Shown here piece by piece: positions 37,221 through 47,048 of a stretch of DNA of 54,114 bases. The DNA comes from Streptococcus sanguinis (GTDB lineage: Bacteria > Bacillota > Bacilli > Lactobacillales > Streptococcaceae). The stretch is taken from the NCBI RefSeq assembly GCF_003943735.1, contig NZ_RJMV01000014.1, positions 1 through 54,114 on the forward strand, written 5' to 3'. Position numbers and translations under genes: made by a program. The notes below the pieces were generated by a model. The model had not been told where the DNA came from, ran no database searches, and worked only from the letters and a program-made list of their open reading frames with translations. The first letter of the stretch is position 1; the number at the start of each line of letters is the position of its first letter.

Positions 37221-39608
37221 GTGAAGCTAGCAAAGATTATTGTGGATGTTCCTCTGATGCAGACGGACAAGCCCTATAGTTATGCTATTCCAGAAGAGTT
37301 TGAAGGGATGCTGGCAGCTGGCATGCGGGTCCATGTCCCTTTTGGGCAGGGAAATCGCCTGATTCAAGGGATTGTAGTCGGCTTTGATGAGACGGGAGGC
37401 CAAGAAGAGCTGAAGGAAATTGCAGAAGTCCTTGATTTCAGCCCCGTCTTGAATCAGGAACAGCTCTGGCTGGCGGATGAACTGCGTAAGTCAGTCTTTT
37501 CCTATAAGATTACCCTTTTAAAGGCCATGCTGCCTAGTCTTCTCAACTCCAGCTATGATAAACTGCTCTATCCGACAGAGCTGCTGAATGATGAGGAACG
37601 CTCAGCTATCTTTGGTCAGGAGGACAGTCTTCGCTTCTCTGATTTGGACAAGAAAAGCCAGGCCAAGCTGATGCGACTGACCCAAACTGGCCGCATTCGG
37701 CTGGAGTATCAGGCGACGGACAAGAAGCATATTAAGACTGAGAAATGGTATCAGGTCAATCATACCGCTCTGCAAAATCATGACCTTCCCCGACAAGCCA
37801 AGAAAAAACAAGCATTAAAAGAAGTCTTGCTGGAGCAGCAGGACAGCCGGCTCTTGGCTGATTTGCGAGAAAACTTTTCGCGGGATATTATTAATTATTT
37901 TATCAAAGAAAATCTAATTAGCATTGAGGATAGAGAAATCAGCCGTTCTGCTGCTTATTTCCAAAAGGAGCGTCAGCAGCAAAGTCTGACCTTAAATGAT
38001 GAACAAGCCGCAGCAGTTGCGGCAATCACTCAGAAAATTGGTCAGAGTCATTCTCAGCCAGTCCTCTTAGAAGGGGTTACTGGCAGCGGGAAGACCGAAG
38101 TTTACCTGCAGGTCATCGCAGAGGCACTGGCTCAGGGAAAGACTGCTATCATGCTGGTTCCGGAGATTTCTCTGACTCCGCAGGTTACTGACCGTTTTAT
38201 TTCTAGATTTGGCGACCAAGTTGCAATTTTGCATTCAGGTCTGTCTGACGGTGAGAAATATGATGAATGGCGCAAGGTGGAGCGAGGAGCTGCTCAGGTC
38301 GTTGTCGGCGCGCGCTCAGCTATTTTTGCTCCGCTGACAAATATTGGAGCCATCATCATTGATGAAGAGCATGAATCCTCCTACAAGCAGGATTCTAATC
38401 CTCGCTATCATGCTAGAGAGGTGGCTCTCCTGCGAGCTCAGTACAATCAAGCTGTCTTAGTGCTGGGGTCGGCGACTCCGAGCCTGGAGAGCCGTGCTCG
38501 AGCAAGTCGTGGTGTCTATGATTTTCAGCTGCTCAGCAAGCGCGCAAATCCGCTGGCGCAGATTCCTCAAGTGGAAGTGGTGGATTTTCGGGATTATATC
38601 GGCCAGCATGAAGCCAGTAATTTCACGCCAGTCCTGCTAGATGCTATTCAAGATCGTCTGGATAAGGGAGAGCAGACGGTTCTCATGCTTAATAGGCGGG
38701 GTTATTCCAGTTTTGTCATGTGTCGGGAATGTGGGACCGTTGATAGCTGCCCTAACTGTGATATTTCTCTGACCCTGCATATGGACACCAAGACCATGAA
38801 CTGCCACTACTGTGGTTTTACTAAGAATATTCCTCAGTCTTGTCCTAACTGTGCCAGCCGCAGTATTCGCTATTATGGGACAGGGACGCAGAAAGCTTAT
38901 GATGAGTTGGTTCAGTTCTTTCCCCAGGCTCTCATTTTACGGATGGATGTAGATACAACCCGTAAGAAAGGTAGTCATGAAGCTATTTTAGAAAGCTTTG
39001 GTCAAGGGCAAGCAGATATTCTCTTAGGCACTCAGATGATTGCCAAGGGGCTAGATTTTCCAAACGTGACGCTGGTTGGTGTACTCAATGCAGACACAGC
39101 TCTTAATCTACCGGACTTTCGCTCTTCAGAGCGAACCTTCCAGCTGCTGACTCAGGTGGCGGGCCGGGCTGGTAGAGCAGAAAAGGCTGGTCAAGTCTTC
39201 ATCCAGTCCTATAATCCCCATCATTATGCCATTGAGTTTGCCAAGCAGCAGGATTACGAGGGCTTTTATGCTTATGAAATGGGAATCCGCCGGCAGCTAG
39301 GCTATCCGCCATATTACTTTACGGTCGGCCTGACTCTGTCGCATAAGGATGAAGAGACAGCAGTGCGAAAAGCCTATGAGGTTATGGATGTTCTGCGGAG
39401 CGGTCTGTCAGAAAAAGTGCAAATCTTGGGTCCAACGCCGAAGCCCATAGCTCGTACCCACAATCTCTATCATTATCAGATTTTGCTCAAATATCGCTTT
39501 GAAGACAAGCTGCAGGCGACACTAAATCAAGTCTTGGACTGGACACAGAATCGGGACAATAAAGATTTACGTCTGACAATTGATAATGAACCACAAAATT
39601 TTATGTAA
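37221..39608 (+). CDS. priA: Primosomal protein N' (replication restart helicase PriA)
   Basis: PriA is a 795-aa 3'-5' helicase that reloads the replisome at collapsed forks. It has an N-terminal 3'-BD fold, Walker A GVTGSGKTE near 286, DEEH (IIDEEHESSYKQD), a zinc-binding insertion with paired cysteines (CRECGTVDSCPNC, CHYCG, CPNC), and a helicase domain with GTQMIAKGLDFP and QVAGRAGRAEK. The start is a GTG at 37221 after a weak GGGGTGAGA site. It is followed by fmt after a short gap holding a promoter. Confidence 0.96.
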   Translation: MKLAKIIVDVPLMQTDKPYSYAIPEEFEGMLAAGMRVHVPFGQGNRLIQGIVVGFDETGGQEELKEIAEVLDFSPVLNQEQLWLADELRKSVFSYKITLLKAMLPSLLNSSYDKLLYPTELLNDEERSAIFGQEDSLRFSDLDKKSQAKLMRLTQTGRIRLEYQATDKKHIKTEKWYQVNHTALQNHDLPRQAKKKQALKEVLLEQQDSRLLADLRENFSRDIINYFIKENLISIEDREISRSAAYFQKERQQQSLTLNDEQAAAVAAITQKIGQSHSQPVLLEGVTGSGKTEVYLQVIAEALAQGKTAIMLVPEISLTPQVTDRFISRFGDQVAILHSGLSDGEKYDEWRKVERGAAQVVVGARSAIFAPLTNIGAIIIDEEHESSYKQDSNPRYHAREVALLRAQYNQAVLVLGSATPSLESRARASRGVYDFQLLSKRANPLAQIPQVEVVDFRDYIGQHEASNFTPVLLDAIQDRLDKGEQTVLMLNRRGYSSFVMCRECGTVDSCPNCDISLTLHMDTKTMNCHYCGFTKNIPQSCPNCASRSIRYYGTGTQKAYDELVQFFPQALILRMDVDTTRKKGSHEAILESFGQGQADILLGTQMIAKGLDFPNVTLVGVLNADTALNLPDFRSSERTFQLLTQVAGRAGRAEKAGQVFIQSYNPHHYAIEFAKQQDYEGFYAYEMGIRRQLGYPPYYFTVGLTLSHKDEETAVRKAYEVMDVLRSGLSEKVQILGPTPKPIARTHNLYHYQILLKYRFEDKLQATLNQVLDWTQNRDNKDLRLTIDNEPQNFM

Positions 39609-39647
39609 AGCTTTTTAGCCGAGATTAAGGTTGTTGCAGGCGACTTC

Positions 39648-39656
39648 TGATATAAT
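39648..39656 (+). promoter_or_regulatory. Extended -10 promoter of fmt-rsmB-stp-stkP
   Basis: TGATATAAT (TG-N-TATAAT) lies about 30 bases before fmt. Confidence 0.6.
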
Positions 39657-39685
39657 AAGGGAAGGAACAAAGAAGGAATCAATAG

Positions 39686-40627
39686 TTGAAAATGATGAAA
39701 ATAATATTTATGGGAACACCAGACTTCTCAGCGACTGTCCTAAAAGGGCTGCTGGACAGCGGTCAATATGAAGTGTTAGCAGTGGTAACGCAGCCGGACC
39801 GTGCCGTCGGCCGTAAAAGAGAGATTCGCATGACTCCAGTAAAAGAATTGGCCTTGGAATACGGGCTGCAAGTTTATCAACCGGAAAAGCTGGCTCAAAG
39901 CTCGGATTTAGAGGAGTTGATGAACTTAGAAGCAGATGGTATTGTCACAGCTGCTTTTGGGCAGTTTTTACCTAGCTGCTTACTGGACAGTGTTGACTTT
40001 GCGGTGAATGTTCATGCTTCTTTGCTGCCTAAATACCGAGGTGGTGCGCCCATTCACTATGCTCTGATCAATGGTGATGAGCAAGCGGGTGTTACGATTA
40101 TGGAAATGGTCAAGGAAATGGATGCTGGAGACATGATAGCCAGCAGAGCGGTGCAGATTGAAGAGACTGACAATGTCGGAACTCTCTTTGAAAAATTGGC
40201 GATTATTGGTCGAGATCTGTTATTGGATGTGCTGCCAGCCTATAGGGCAGGGCAGATTATCCCTCAGCCGCAAGATCCTAGTCAGGTCACTTTCTCTCCG
40301 AATATCAGCCCAGAAGAAGAGAGGATAGACTGGAGCAAAACAAACCGACAAATTTTCAATCAAATTCGTGGCATGTATCCTTGGCCAGTAGCTCATACCT
40401 TGCTGCAGGGACAACGCTTTAAGATTTATGAAGCAGATATGGTAGCTGGCAGCGGTCAGCCGGGACAGATATTGTCTATTAGTAAAAAAGAACTGGTGGT
40501 TGCAGCTGGTAAGGGAGCCCTCTCGCTGAAGACGGTTCAGCCTGCTGGTAAGCCCAAGATGGCTATCGTTGATTTTTTGAATGGACTGGGCCGCAGCCTG
40601 TCCCTAGGAGATACTTTTGGAAAGTAA
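39686..40627 (+). CDS. fmt: Methionyl-tRNA formyltransferase
   Basis: Fmt, 313 aa, formylates initiator Met-tRNA with 10-formyl-tetrahydrofolate. [22 protein letters not shown], the catalytic [16 protein letters not shown] and GVTIMEM(V)KEMDAGDM are all present. The TTG at 39686 is 8 bases after AAGGA; ATG at 39692 or 39695 would be 14-17 bases away, so the exact start is uncertain. It overlaps rsmB by 11 bases. Confidence 0.96.
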   Translation: MKMMKIIFMGTPDFSATVLKGLLDSGQYEVLAVVTQPDRAVGRKREIRMTPVKELALEYGLQVYQPEKLAQSSDLEELMNLEADGIVTAAFGQFLPSCLLDSVDFAVNVHASLLPKYRGGAPIHYALINGDEQAGVTIMEMVKEMDAGDMIASRAVQIEETDNVGTLFEKLAIIGRDLLLDVLPAYRAGQIIPQPQDPSQVTFSPNISPEEERIDWSKTNRQIFNQIRGMYPWPVAHTLLQGQRFKIYEADMVAGSGQPGQILSISKKELVVAAGKGALSLKTVQPAGKPKMAIVDFLNGLGRSLSLGDTFGK

Positions 40628-41933
40628 GCAAAAAACGGCCCGTTGGCAGGTCTTGGAAATTTTGGAAGAAGTTTTTGAAGAAGGAGCCTATTCCAATATC
40701 GCCTTAAACCGGGCTCTGAATCAAAGCTTGCTGAGTCAAGCAGATAAAGGTCTGGTAACAGAGCTGGTTTACGGCACAGTTGCTCGGAAAATCACACTGG
40801 AGTGGTATCTATCCCATTTGATTGAGGATAGGGATAAATTGGATAACTGGCTCTACATTCTGCTTATGCTCAGTCTGTACCAGATGCTCTATCTGGATAA
40901 AATCCCTCAACATGCAGCTGTTCATGAGGCTGTTGAGATTGCGAAAATCCGTAAGCGTGGCAGTGAGAAATTTGTCAATGCCTTGTTACGTAGGATTGAG
41001 CGTGAGGGTGTGTCTGATTTTGAAACAATCAAGCGCAAAAACAAGCGCTACTCGATCCAGTATTCTCTGCCGGTCTGGCTGGTCAAAGATCTGATAGAAG
41101 AGTTTGGCGAAGAAAGGGCTCTAGCTATCTTTGCCAGTCTCTTTGTTCGAAGTAAGGCCAGCATTCGCGTGACGGATATGTCGCGCAAGGCAGAGCTTCG
41201 CCAGCTTTTAGGGGCTGAGGACTCTCTTTTATCTCCGTCAGCCTTGGTTAAGAGACAAGGACATTTTGCTGGGCATCAGCTCTTTGAAAGAGGAGCGATT
41301 ACGATTCAGGATGAGTCTAGCCAGCTTGTGGCTCCTACTCTGGCCATAGAAGGAGAGGAGCAGATTTTGGATGCTTGCAGTGCACCGGGGGGCAAGACTG
41401 TCCACATGGCTTCCTATCTGACGAGCGGCCACATTACAGCCTTGGACCTCTATGATCATAAGTTAGAACTCGTAGAAGAAAATGCAAAAAGACTGGGCTT
41501 GGCAGATAAAATCACCACTAAAAAGCTGGACGCGACCAAAGTGTTTGAGACATTTGGCCCAGATGCTTTCGATAAAATCTTGGTGGACGCTCCTTGCTCA
41601 GGTATTGGCTTAATTCGCCGCAAACCAGATATAAAATATAATAAAGAAAATGCAGATTTTGAGAATTTACAAAAAATTCAGCTGGATATACTAGACAGCG
41701 TTTGTCAAAGTCTACGTAAAGGTGGTATAATAGCTTATAGTACTTGCACGATTATGGCCAAAGAGAATTTTGAGGTTGTCGAAAAATTTCTGGCCAGTCA
41801 TCCGAACTTTGAGCAAGTCTTATTAGACCATGAAAGAAAAGATATCGTCAAAGACGGCTGTATCTTAATTACGCCGGAATTATATGAAAGTGACGGATTT
41901 TTTATCAGTCAATTTAGGAAGATATCGGAATAA
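40617..41933 (+). CDS. rsmB: 16S rRNA (cytosine-967-C5)-methyltransferase
   Basis: RsmB (Sun/Fmu), 438 aa, methylates C967 of 16S rRNA. An N-terminal NusB-like domain ([12 protein letters not shown]..., VYGTVARK) is followed by the methyltransferase domain with [11 protein letters not shown], the catalytic [15 protein letters not shown] and the STCTI cysteine. The start is a TTG inside the end of fmt, indicating coupled translation. Confidence 0.95.
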   Translation: MESKQKTARWQVLEILEEVFEEGAYSNIALNRALNQSLLSQADKGLVTELVYGTVARKITLEWYLSHLIEDRDKLDNWLYILLMLSLYQMLYLDKIPQHAAVHEAVEIAKIRKRGSEKFVNALLRRIEREGVSDFETIKRKNKRYSIQYSLPVWLVKDLIEEFGEERALAIFASLFVRSKASIRVTDMSRKAELRQLLGAEDSLLSPSALVKRQGHFAGHQLFERGAITIQDESSQLVAPTLAIEGEEQILDACSAPGGKTVHMASYLTSGHITALDLYDHKLELVEENAKRLGLADKITTKKLDATKVFETFGPDAFDKILVDAPCSGIGLIRRKPDIKYNKENADFENLQKIQLDILDSVCQSLRKGGIIAYSTCTIMAKENFEVVEKFLASHPNFEQVLLDHERKDIVKDGCILITPELYESDGFFISQFRKISE

Positions 41934-41951
41934 GAGGAGGAAACTGATAGT

Positions 41952-42692
41952 ATGGAAATTTCATTATTAACAGATGTTGGTCAAAAGCGTACAAATAACC
42001 AAGATTATGCTAATCTTTTTGTGAATCGGGCGGGCAAGACCCTTATCATCTTGGCAGATGGTATGGGCGGTCACAGAGCTGGAAACATTGCTAGCGAAAT
42101 GGCTGTGACAGACTTAGGAGCTGCATGGGTTGATACACAGATTGATTCGGTGAATCAGGTGCGTGAATGGTTTGCGGAGCACTTGGAAGAGGAAAATCAG
42201 CGCATTCATCAATTTGGTCAAGATGAAGAATACAAGGGTATGGGGACGACTTTGGAAGCCTTGGCTATCATTGATAATCAAGCCATCTATGCCCATATCG
42301 GCGATTCTCGCATCGGTTTGATCCGTGGTGATGAATACCGTCAGCTGACTAATGATCACTCGCTTGTTAATGCTTTGTTGAAAGCTGGACAGATTACTCC
42401 AGAAGAAGCAGAGCGTCATCCGCAGAAGAATATCATTACCCAGTCTATTGGTCAAAAAGACGAAGTACAGCCTGACTATGGCATGATTACCTTGGAAGAT
42501 GGTGACTATCTTCTCCTCAACAGTGACGGTCTGACCAATATGATTTCAGACAGTGAAATTTGTGACATTGTCACCAGCGACATCAGTCTGTCTGAAAAAA
42601 CAGAAACCTTAATTCGCTTTGCCAACAATGCTGGAGGGCTGGATAACATCACAGTTGCTCTGGTTCGCTTTGACAAGGAGGATAAGGCATGA
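41952..42692 (+). CDS. stp: PP2C-type protein phosphatase Stp (PhpP)
   Basis: This 246-aa Mn-dependent Ser/Thr phosphatase reverses StkP phosphorylation. PPM motifs with metal-binding Asp are visible: [33 protein letters not shown] and [13 protein letters not shown]. It overlaps stkP by 4 bases (ATGA), the standard phosphatase-kinase pairing. Confidence 0.97.
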   Translation: MEISLLTDVGQKRTNNQDYANLFVNRAGKTLIILADGMGGHRAGNIASEMAVTDLGAAWVDTQIDSVNQVREWFAEHLEEENQRIHQFGQDEEYKGMGTTLEALAIIDNQAIYAHIGDSRIGLIRGDEYRQLTNDHSLVNALLKAGQITPEEAERHPQKNIITQSIGQKDEVQPDYGMITLEDGDYLLLNSDGLTNMISDSEICDIVTSDISLSEKTETLIRFANNAGGLDNITVALVRFDKEDKA

Positions 42693-44542
42693 TTCAAATC
42701 GGCAAAATCTTTGCCGGGCGATATAAAATCATCAAGCAGATTGGCCGTGGAGGCATGGCAGATGTCTATTTGGCCAAGGACTTGATTTTGGATGGTGAGG
42801 AAGTTGCGGTAAAGGTTCTTAGAACCAATTACCAGACAGATCCTATCGCTGTCGCGCGTTTCCAGCGGGAAGCCAAGGCGATGGCTGACTTGGACCATCC
42901 GCACATCGTTCGGATTACTGATATTGGGGAAGAAGATGGCCAGCAGTATCTGGCTATGGAATACGTGGCAGGTCTTGACCTCAAGCGCTATATCAAAGAG
43001 AATTCTCCGATTTCAAATGAAGAAGCAGTCAGAATCATGGGACAAATCTTGCTGGCGATGCGCTTGGCGCATACACGCGGTATTGTCCATCGTGATCTGA
43101 AACCACAAAATGTCCTCTTAACCCCGGATGGCAATGCCAAGGTAACAGACTTTGGGATTGCGGTGGCCTTTGCGGAGACAAGTCTGACTCAGACTAACTC
43201 AATGCTAGGCTCGGTTCATTATCTATCACCTGAGCAGGCACGTGGCTCTAAAGCAACTGTTCAGAGTGATATTTATGCGATGGGGATTATTTTTTATGAG
43301 ATGCTGACTGGTCATATCCCTTATGATGGAGACAGTGCCGTTACGATTGCCCTTCAGCATTTCCAAAAGCCTCTGCCATCCATCATTTCTGAAAATCCTA
43401 ATGTGCCTCAGGCCTTGGAAAATGTGGTCATTAAGGCAACAGCCAAAAAACTGACGGATCGTTATCAGTCAGTTGCAGAGATGTATGTCGACTTGTCCAG
43501 CAGCTTATCTTATGAGCGCCGTAATGAAAAGAAATTAGTCTTTGATGATGTTGCGAAAGCAGACACCAAGACCTTACCAAAAATCTCACCTGTACCTCAG
43601 CCAGCAGTTCCACCTGTTAAGCCAACTCCGGTTAAAACAGAAGCGGATGAAGTTAAGGAAGAGACACCAGATGCGGTTAAGAAAGTTCCAAAGAAACGTC
43701 GCTTGAGAACGCGTTATAAAGTACTTTTCTTTGCAGTCCTATTGGTTTTGGCGGCTTTTGTTGTCCTTCTTTATAATAGCCCATCCAATACCAGCGTGCC
43801 AGATGTTTCTGGTCAGACTGTGGCAGAGGCTCGCTCCGCTATCGAAGCTAAGAAGCTGGTTGTCGGAGACGAAAAGGAAGAATACAGCGACAAAGTCGAA
43901 TCCGGCAAAGTCATTAAAACTGATCCACAGGCCAATAGTCAGCGCCGCGAAGGCAGCAAGATTGACCTGATTATCTCCAAGGGATCCAAGACCTTTGTAA
44001 TGGAAGATTATGTTGGACAAGCAAAATCAGCCGCAGTTGAAAATCTGAAAACAAACTATAATGTTTCTGAGAAATTGATTGAGATTGTTGAGGAGGAATC
44101 GGACGAGTACGAGCCAGGCCAGGTCATTCGCCAGTCTCCGGCAGCTGGTTCGACCTATGATTTGACTTCTAATCATAAGATCAAGCTGACAGTGGCGAAA
44201 GAAGTAACTAGTGTGTCCATGCCTGACTTTGGCAGCATGCAGTACACCTACGCTAATGCTCGTTCTTACTTGATTCAAATGGGAATTTCTTCTTCTCGAA
44301 TTGAGCGAGTTGTTGACCGTTCGGTCACTTCGACTCAGGCGGACTTGGTGACCTCTCAGTCTCCGGCGGCAGGTCAGACAATTGACCTCAAGTCAAATGA
44401 AAAAATCACTCTTTACGTGACAGAAGCAACGACACCATCGTCATCTAGCTCGTCATCATCATCGTCTAGTAGCAGCTCAAAGAGCAGCTCATCGTCTGAA
44501 GATAGTGGACATGGAACTAATTCCAGCTCATCTGATAGTTGA
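42689..44542 (+). CDS. stkP: Ser/Thr protein kinase with PASTA domains (StkP/PknB)
   Basis: This 617-aa membrane kinase coordinates division and wall synthesis, with targets such as MapZ, GpsB and DivIVA. The kinase domain has GRGGMADVY, Lys42 in [15 protein letters not shown] with Asp136, and DFG. A juxtamembrane Pro/Lys/Thr region leads to one membrane helix (about 344-366). Outside there are three PASTA repeats and then a poly-Ser tail of about 40 residues. Pneumococcal StkP has four PASTA repeats, so this one is shorter and ends in serine instead. Confidence 0.96.
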   Translation: MIQIGKIFAGRYKIIKQIGRGGMADVYLAKDLILDGEEVAVKVLRTNYQTDPIAVARFQREAKAMADLDHPHIVRITDIGEEDGQQYLAMEYVAGLDLKRYIKENSPISNEEAVRIMGQILLAMRLAHTRGIVHRDLKPQNVLLTPDGNAKVTDFGIAVAFAETSLTQTNSMLGSVHYLSPEQARGSKATVQSDIYAMGIIFYEMLTGHIPYDGDSAVTIALQHFQKPLPSIISENPNVPQALENVVIKATAKKLTDRYQSVAEMYVDLSSSLSYERRNEKKLVFDDVAKADTKTLPKISPVPQPAVPPVKPTPVKTEADEVKEETPDAVKKVPKKRRLRTRYKVLFFAVLLVLAAFVVLLYNSPSNTSVPDVSGQTVAEARSAIEAKKLVVGDEKEEYSDKVESGKVIKTDPQANSQRREGSKIDLIISKGSKTFVMEDYVGQAKSAAVENLKTNYNVSEKLIEIVEEESDEYEPGQVIRQSPAAGSTYDLTSNHKIKLTVAKEVTSVSMPDFGSMQYTYANARSYLIQMGISSSRIERVVDRSVTSTQADLVTSQSPAAGQTIDLKSNEKITLYVTEATTPSSSSSSSSSSSSSSKSSSSSEDSGHGTNSSSSDS

Positions 44543-44547
44543 TTAAT

Positions 44548-44592
44548 AAACCATCCATTTCAAGTTTTTTATCTTAAAACGGATGGTTTTTT
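44548..44592 (+). terminator. Terminator after stkP
   Basis: AAACCATCC pairs with GGATGGTTT across a 24-base loop and is followed by a T-run. Confidence 0.8.
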
Positions 44593-44653
44593 CTTATTTA
44601 CTGGACAAATTTCCCCATTTCATGCCTTGGACGGAGGATTTTTGGTCTAATTT

Positions 44654-44662
44654 TGTTAAAAT
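44654..44662 (+). promoter_or_regulatory. Extended -10 promoter of liaFSR
   Basis: TGTTAAAAT lies 25 bases before the liaF ATG. The -35 region is weak, in keeping with an activator-dependent promoter. Confidence 0.5.
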
Positions 44663-44687
44663 AGGAAGGTAGAGAAAGGAAACGGCT

Positions 44688-45383
44688 ATGTGGAAGGTTC
44701 AATTATTTGTCTTTGTTGAAACAGTCTTATTATCCATGGCATTGGTGACCATGTTGGCAGCTGATTTTTCACGAGTTGTCATTATCTTGGTCCTTTTTTT
44801 GCTGCTGCTCTATTATTACTTCGGCAAGCAAAAAGGGAATTTTTTGCTAGTCGCTTCCATGATTATGCTGTTTTTTATTATCATGCTGAATCCTTACGTT
44901 ATTGCTGCGCTCTTATTTGCGCTAGTTTATGGTATGATTGTCGCCTATCCTTATATTTATAAGGAAAATCAAGAAACCCATCTTGTTTACGAAGAAGATG
45001 TGGAGATTGAGAGCGAAAAGAACCGTTGGCTGGGAGATTTGCAGCATTTTTCGAAAGATAGCTGCCAATTCCACGACATCAATCTCTTGCGCATTGTTGG
45101 GAAAGACACCATTCATTTGGAAGACGTGATTTTGGTCAATCATGATAATGTGATTGTGATTCGAAAGGGCTTTGGCGATACCAAGATTATTGTGCCGCTG
45201 GATGTGGAAATTCAGCTGCAAATCAATACTCTTTACGGGGAGCTAAACTTTCTGCATCATCCATCCCGCAAGCTGCGCAATGAAACCATTTCGCTGACGA
45301 CACCAGACTATAAACGGGCCAATAAGACAGTGAAGATAGTCCTCGTCAGCTTCTTAGGAAATGTGGAGGTTGTCAGAAAGTGA
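44688..45383 (+). CDS. liaF: LiaF-like regulator of the LiaSR two-component system
   Basis: This 231-aa membrane protein has about four N-terminal hydrophobic helices (to about 88), followed by a cytoplasmic beta-rich LiaF C-terminal domain (LVNHDNVIVIRKGFGDTKIIVPLDVEIQL). LiaF keeps the LiaS kinase off until the envelope is damaged. It overlaps liaS by 4 bases. Confidence 0.93.
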   Translation: MWKVQLFVFVETVLLSMALVTMLAADFSRVVIILVLFLLLLYYYFGKQKGNFLLVASMIMLFFIIMLNPYVIAALLFALVYGMIVAYPYIYKENQETHLVYEEDVEIESEKNRWLGDLQHFSKDSCQFHDINLLRIVGKDTIHLEDVILVNHDNVIVIRKGFGDTKIIVPLDVEIQLQINTLYGELNFLHHPSRKLRNETISLTTPDYKRANKTVKIVLVSFLGNVEVVRK

Positions 45384-46399
45384 AGAAATCAAATTATTTT
45401 CTCATTCTCCTCTATACTTTCTTTGTCTTATTTATCATCTTTCATTATATTTTCAATATTTTTGATTTTACTTGGCAGGAGCTCTTTAATGATTTGGAGC
45501 TGTTGCAGTCTTTTGTGTTCTTTGTTGTGATTATCGGTTTATCACTGACCATTCTGATTGTGATAGCAGCTCGCTTGATACAATATCTATCAGTAGCCCA
45601 TGTACAAAAAAATCTTCGGAATTTGCTGGATGGACGGAGAATGGAGCCGACAGACCAACCCGAGTTGGATCGTTCTCTGCATCAGCTCGAGAGAAGGCTG
45701 CACCGTTTAACAGAGAATCTCCAGAAGTCTGAAAACCAAACCCTGCAGACAGAAGAGAAAATTATCGAAAAAGAACGGCGACGGATTGCGCGTGATTTGC
45801 ACGATACTGTCAGTCAGGAATTATTTGCAGCCAATATGATTCTGTCAGGAGTAGCTGGAAATGTAGAACGGCTTGATGGAGAAAAACTGCAAAAGCAGCT
45901 CAAGGGGATTGCAGATATTCTGGACACAGCCCAGAAGGATTTGCGGATTCTCCTGCTCCACCTGCGGCCTACAGAGTTGGAAAACAAGACTCTGGTCGAA
46001 GGGATGGATGTGATTATCAAGGAGCTGACTGATAAAAGTGATATTGGTGTTCACTTCAATCATCAGGTTGGGCATCTACCCAAACAGATGGAGGAGCATG
46101 TCTTCAGAATCATGCAGGAAATTATCAATAACACACTGCGGCATGCCCAAGCCAGTCGGCTGGATATTTACCTCTATCAGGCACCTAATGAGCTTAAAAT
46201 CAAGGTATCTGATAATGGCGTCGGTTTTGATCCGTTGGCTCAGGATGAACTCAGCTACGGCTTGAAAAATATGGAAGACCGTGTACGGGATATGGCGGGC
46301 ACCTTTAAGCTTTTGACAGCCCCCAGAAAAGGTCTTTCTATTGAAATCACGATACCTTTACTAGAAGGAGAAGATCATGAAGATATTGTTAGTGGATGA
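45380..46399 (+). CDS. liaS: Sensor histidine kinase LiaS (VraS family)
   Basis: This 339-aa NarL-type kinase has two membrane helices (about 7-27 and 43-68), a HAMP-like/coiled-coil linker, the HisKA_3 motif RDLHDTVSQE with phospho-acceptor His141, and an HATPase domain (DNGVGFDP, YGLKNMEDR). The short extracellular loop is typical of intramembrane-sensing kinases for lipid II-targeting antibiotics. It overlaps liaR by 23 bases. Confidence 0.95.
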   Translation: MKKSNYFLILLYTFFVLFIIFHYIFNIFDFTWQELFNDLELLQSFVFFVVIIGLSLTILIVIAARLIQYLSVAHVQKNLRNLLDGRRMEPTDQPELDRSLHQLERRLHRLTENLQKSENQTLQTEEKIIEKERRRIARDLHDTVSQELFAANMILSGVAGNVERLDGEKLQKQLKGIADILDTAQKDLRILLLHLRPTELENKTLVEGMDVIIKELTDKSDIGVHFNHQVGHLPKQMEEHVFRIMQEIINNTLRHAQASRLDIYLYQAPNELKIKVSDNGVGFDPLAQDELSYGLKNMEDRVRDMAGTFKLLTAPRKGLSIEITIPLLEGEDHEDIVSG

Positions 46400-47009
46400 C
46401 CACCAGATGGTCAGATTGGGATTGAAAAGTTATCTGGAACTGCAAGATGATATAGCTGAAGTATCTGAAGCAGTCAATGGCAAAGAAGGAGTTGAGCAGG
46501 CTTTGGCAGAACATCCGGATGTGATTATCATGGATATTGTCATGCCTGAGATGAATGGTATCGAAGCGACGCTGGCCATTTTAAAAGAATGGCCGGAAGC
46601 AAAGATTCTGATTTTGACTTCTTATTTGGATAATGAAAAAATTTATCCTGTTCTGGATGCAGGCGCTCATGGATATATGCTTAAGACTTCCAGCGCTGAA
46701 GAAATTCTCCGTGCTGTCAAAAAAGTGGCCAAGGGAGAATTTGCCATTGAAACAGAGGTCAGTAAGAAAGTGGAGTATCATCGTAACCATATCGAGCTCC
46801 ATGAGGATTTGACCGCTCGTGAGCGTGATATTTTAGGGCTTTTAGCCAAGGGGTATGAAAATCAACGGATTGCGGATGAGCTCTTCATTTCCCTCAAAAC
46901 AGTCAAGACTCATGTTTCCAATATCCTGTCCAAATTGGAGGTGAGCGACCGCACTCAGGCAGTTGTTTATGCTTTTCAGCACCATCTTGTCCCACAAGAA
47001 GACTTTTAA
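46377..47009 (+). CDS. liaR: Response regulator LiaR (NarL/VraR family)
   Basis: This 210-aa regulator has a receiver domain with Asp8/Asp9 and phospho-acceptor Asp53 (IIMDIVMPE), followed by a LuxR-type helix-turn-helix (LTARERDILGLLAKG, ISLKTVKTHVSNIL). Its start lies within the end of liaS. It should activate envelope-stress genes. Confidence 0.96.
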   Translation: MKILLVDDHQMVRLGLKSYLELQDDIAEVSEAVNGKEGVEQALAEHPDVIIMDIVMPEMNGIEATLAILKEWPEAKILILTSYLDNEKIYPVLDAGAHGYMLKTSSAEEILRAVKKVAKGEFAIETEVSKKVEYHRNHIELHEDLTARERDILGLLAKGYENQRIADELFISLKTVKTHVSNILSKLEVSDRTQAVVYAFQHHLVPQEDF

Positions 47010-47018
47010 TGGTATAAT
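47010..47018 (+). promoter_or_regulatory. Extended -10 promoter of the HAD-cyclophilin gene
   Basis: TGGTATAAT overlaps the liaR stop and lies 30 bases before the ATG at 47049. Confidence 0.55.
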
Positions 47019-47048
47019 AGAAAAGATTAAGATTGGACAAGGGGAGAT

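Noticed and set aside
44430..44539. Ser-codon repeats as a CRISPR or tandem-repeat locus
   Set aside because: The repeats are degenerate TCN/AGY codons in frame within stkP; there are no spacers or conserved repeat units. No CRISPR array was seen anywhere in the window.
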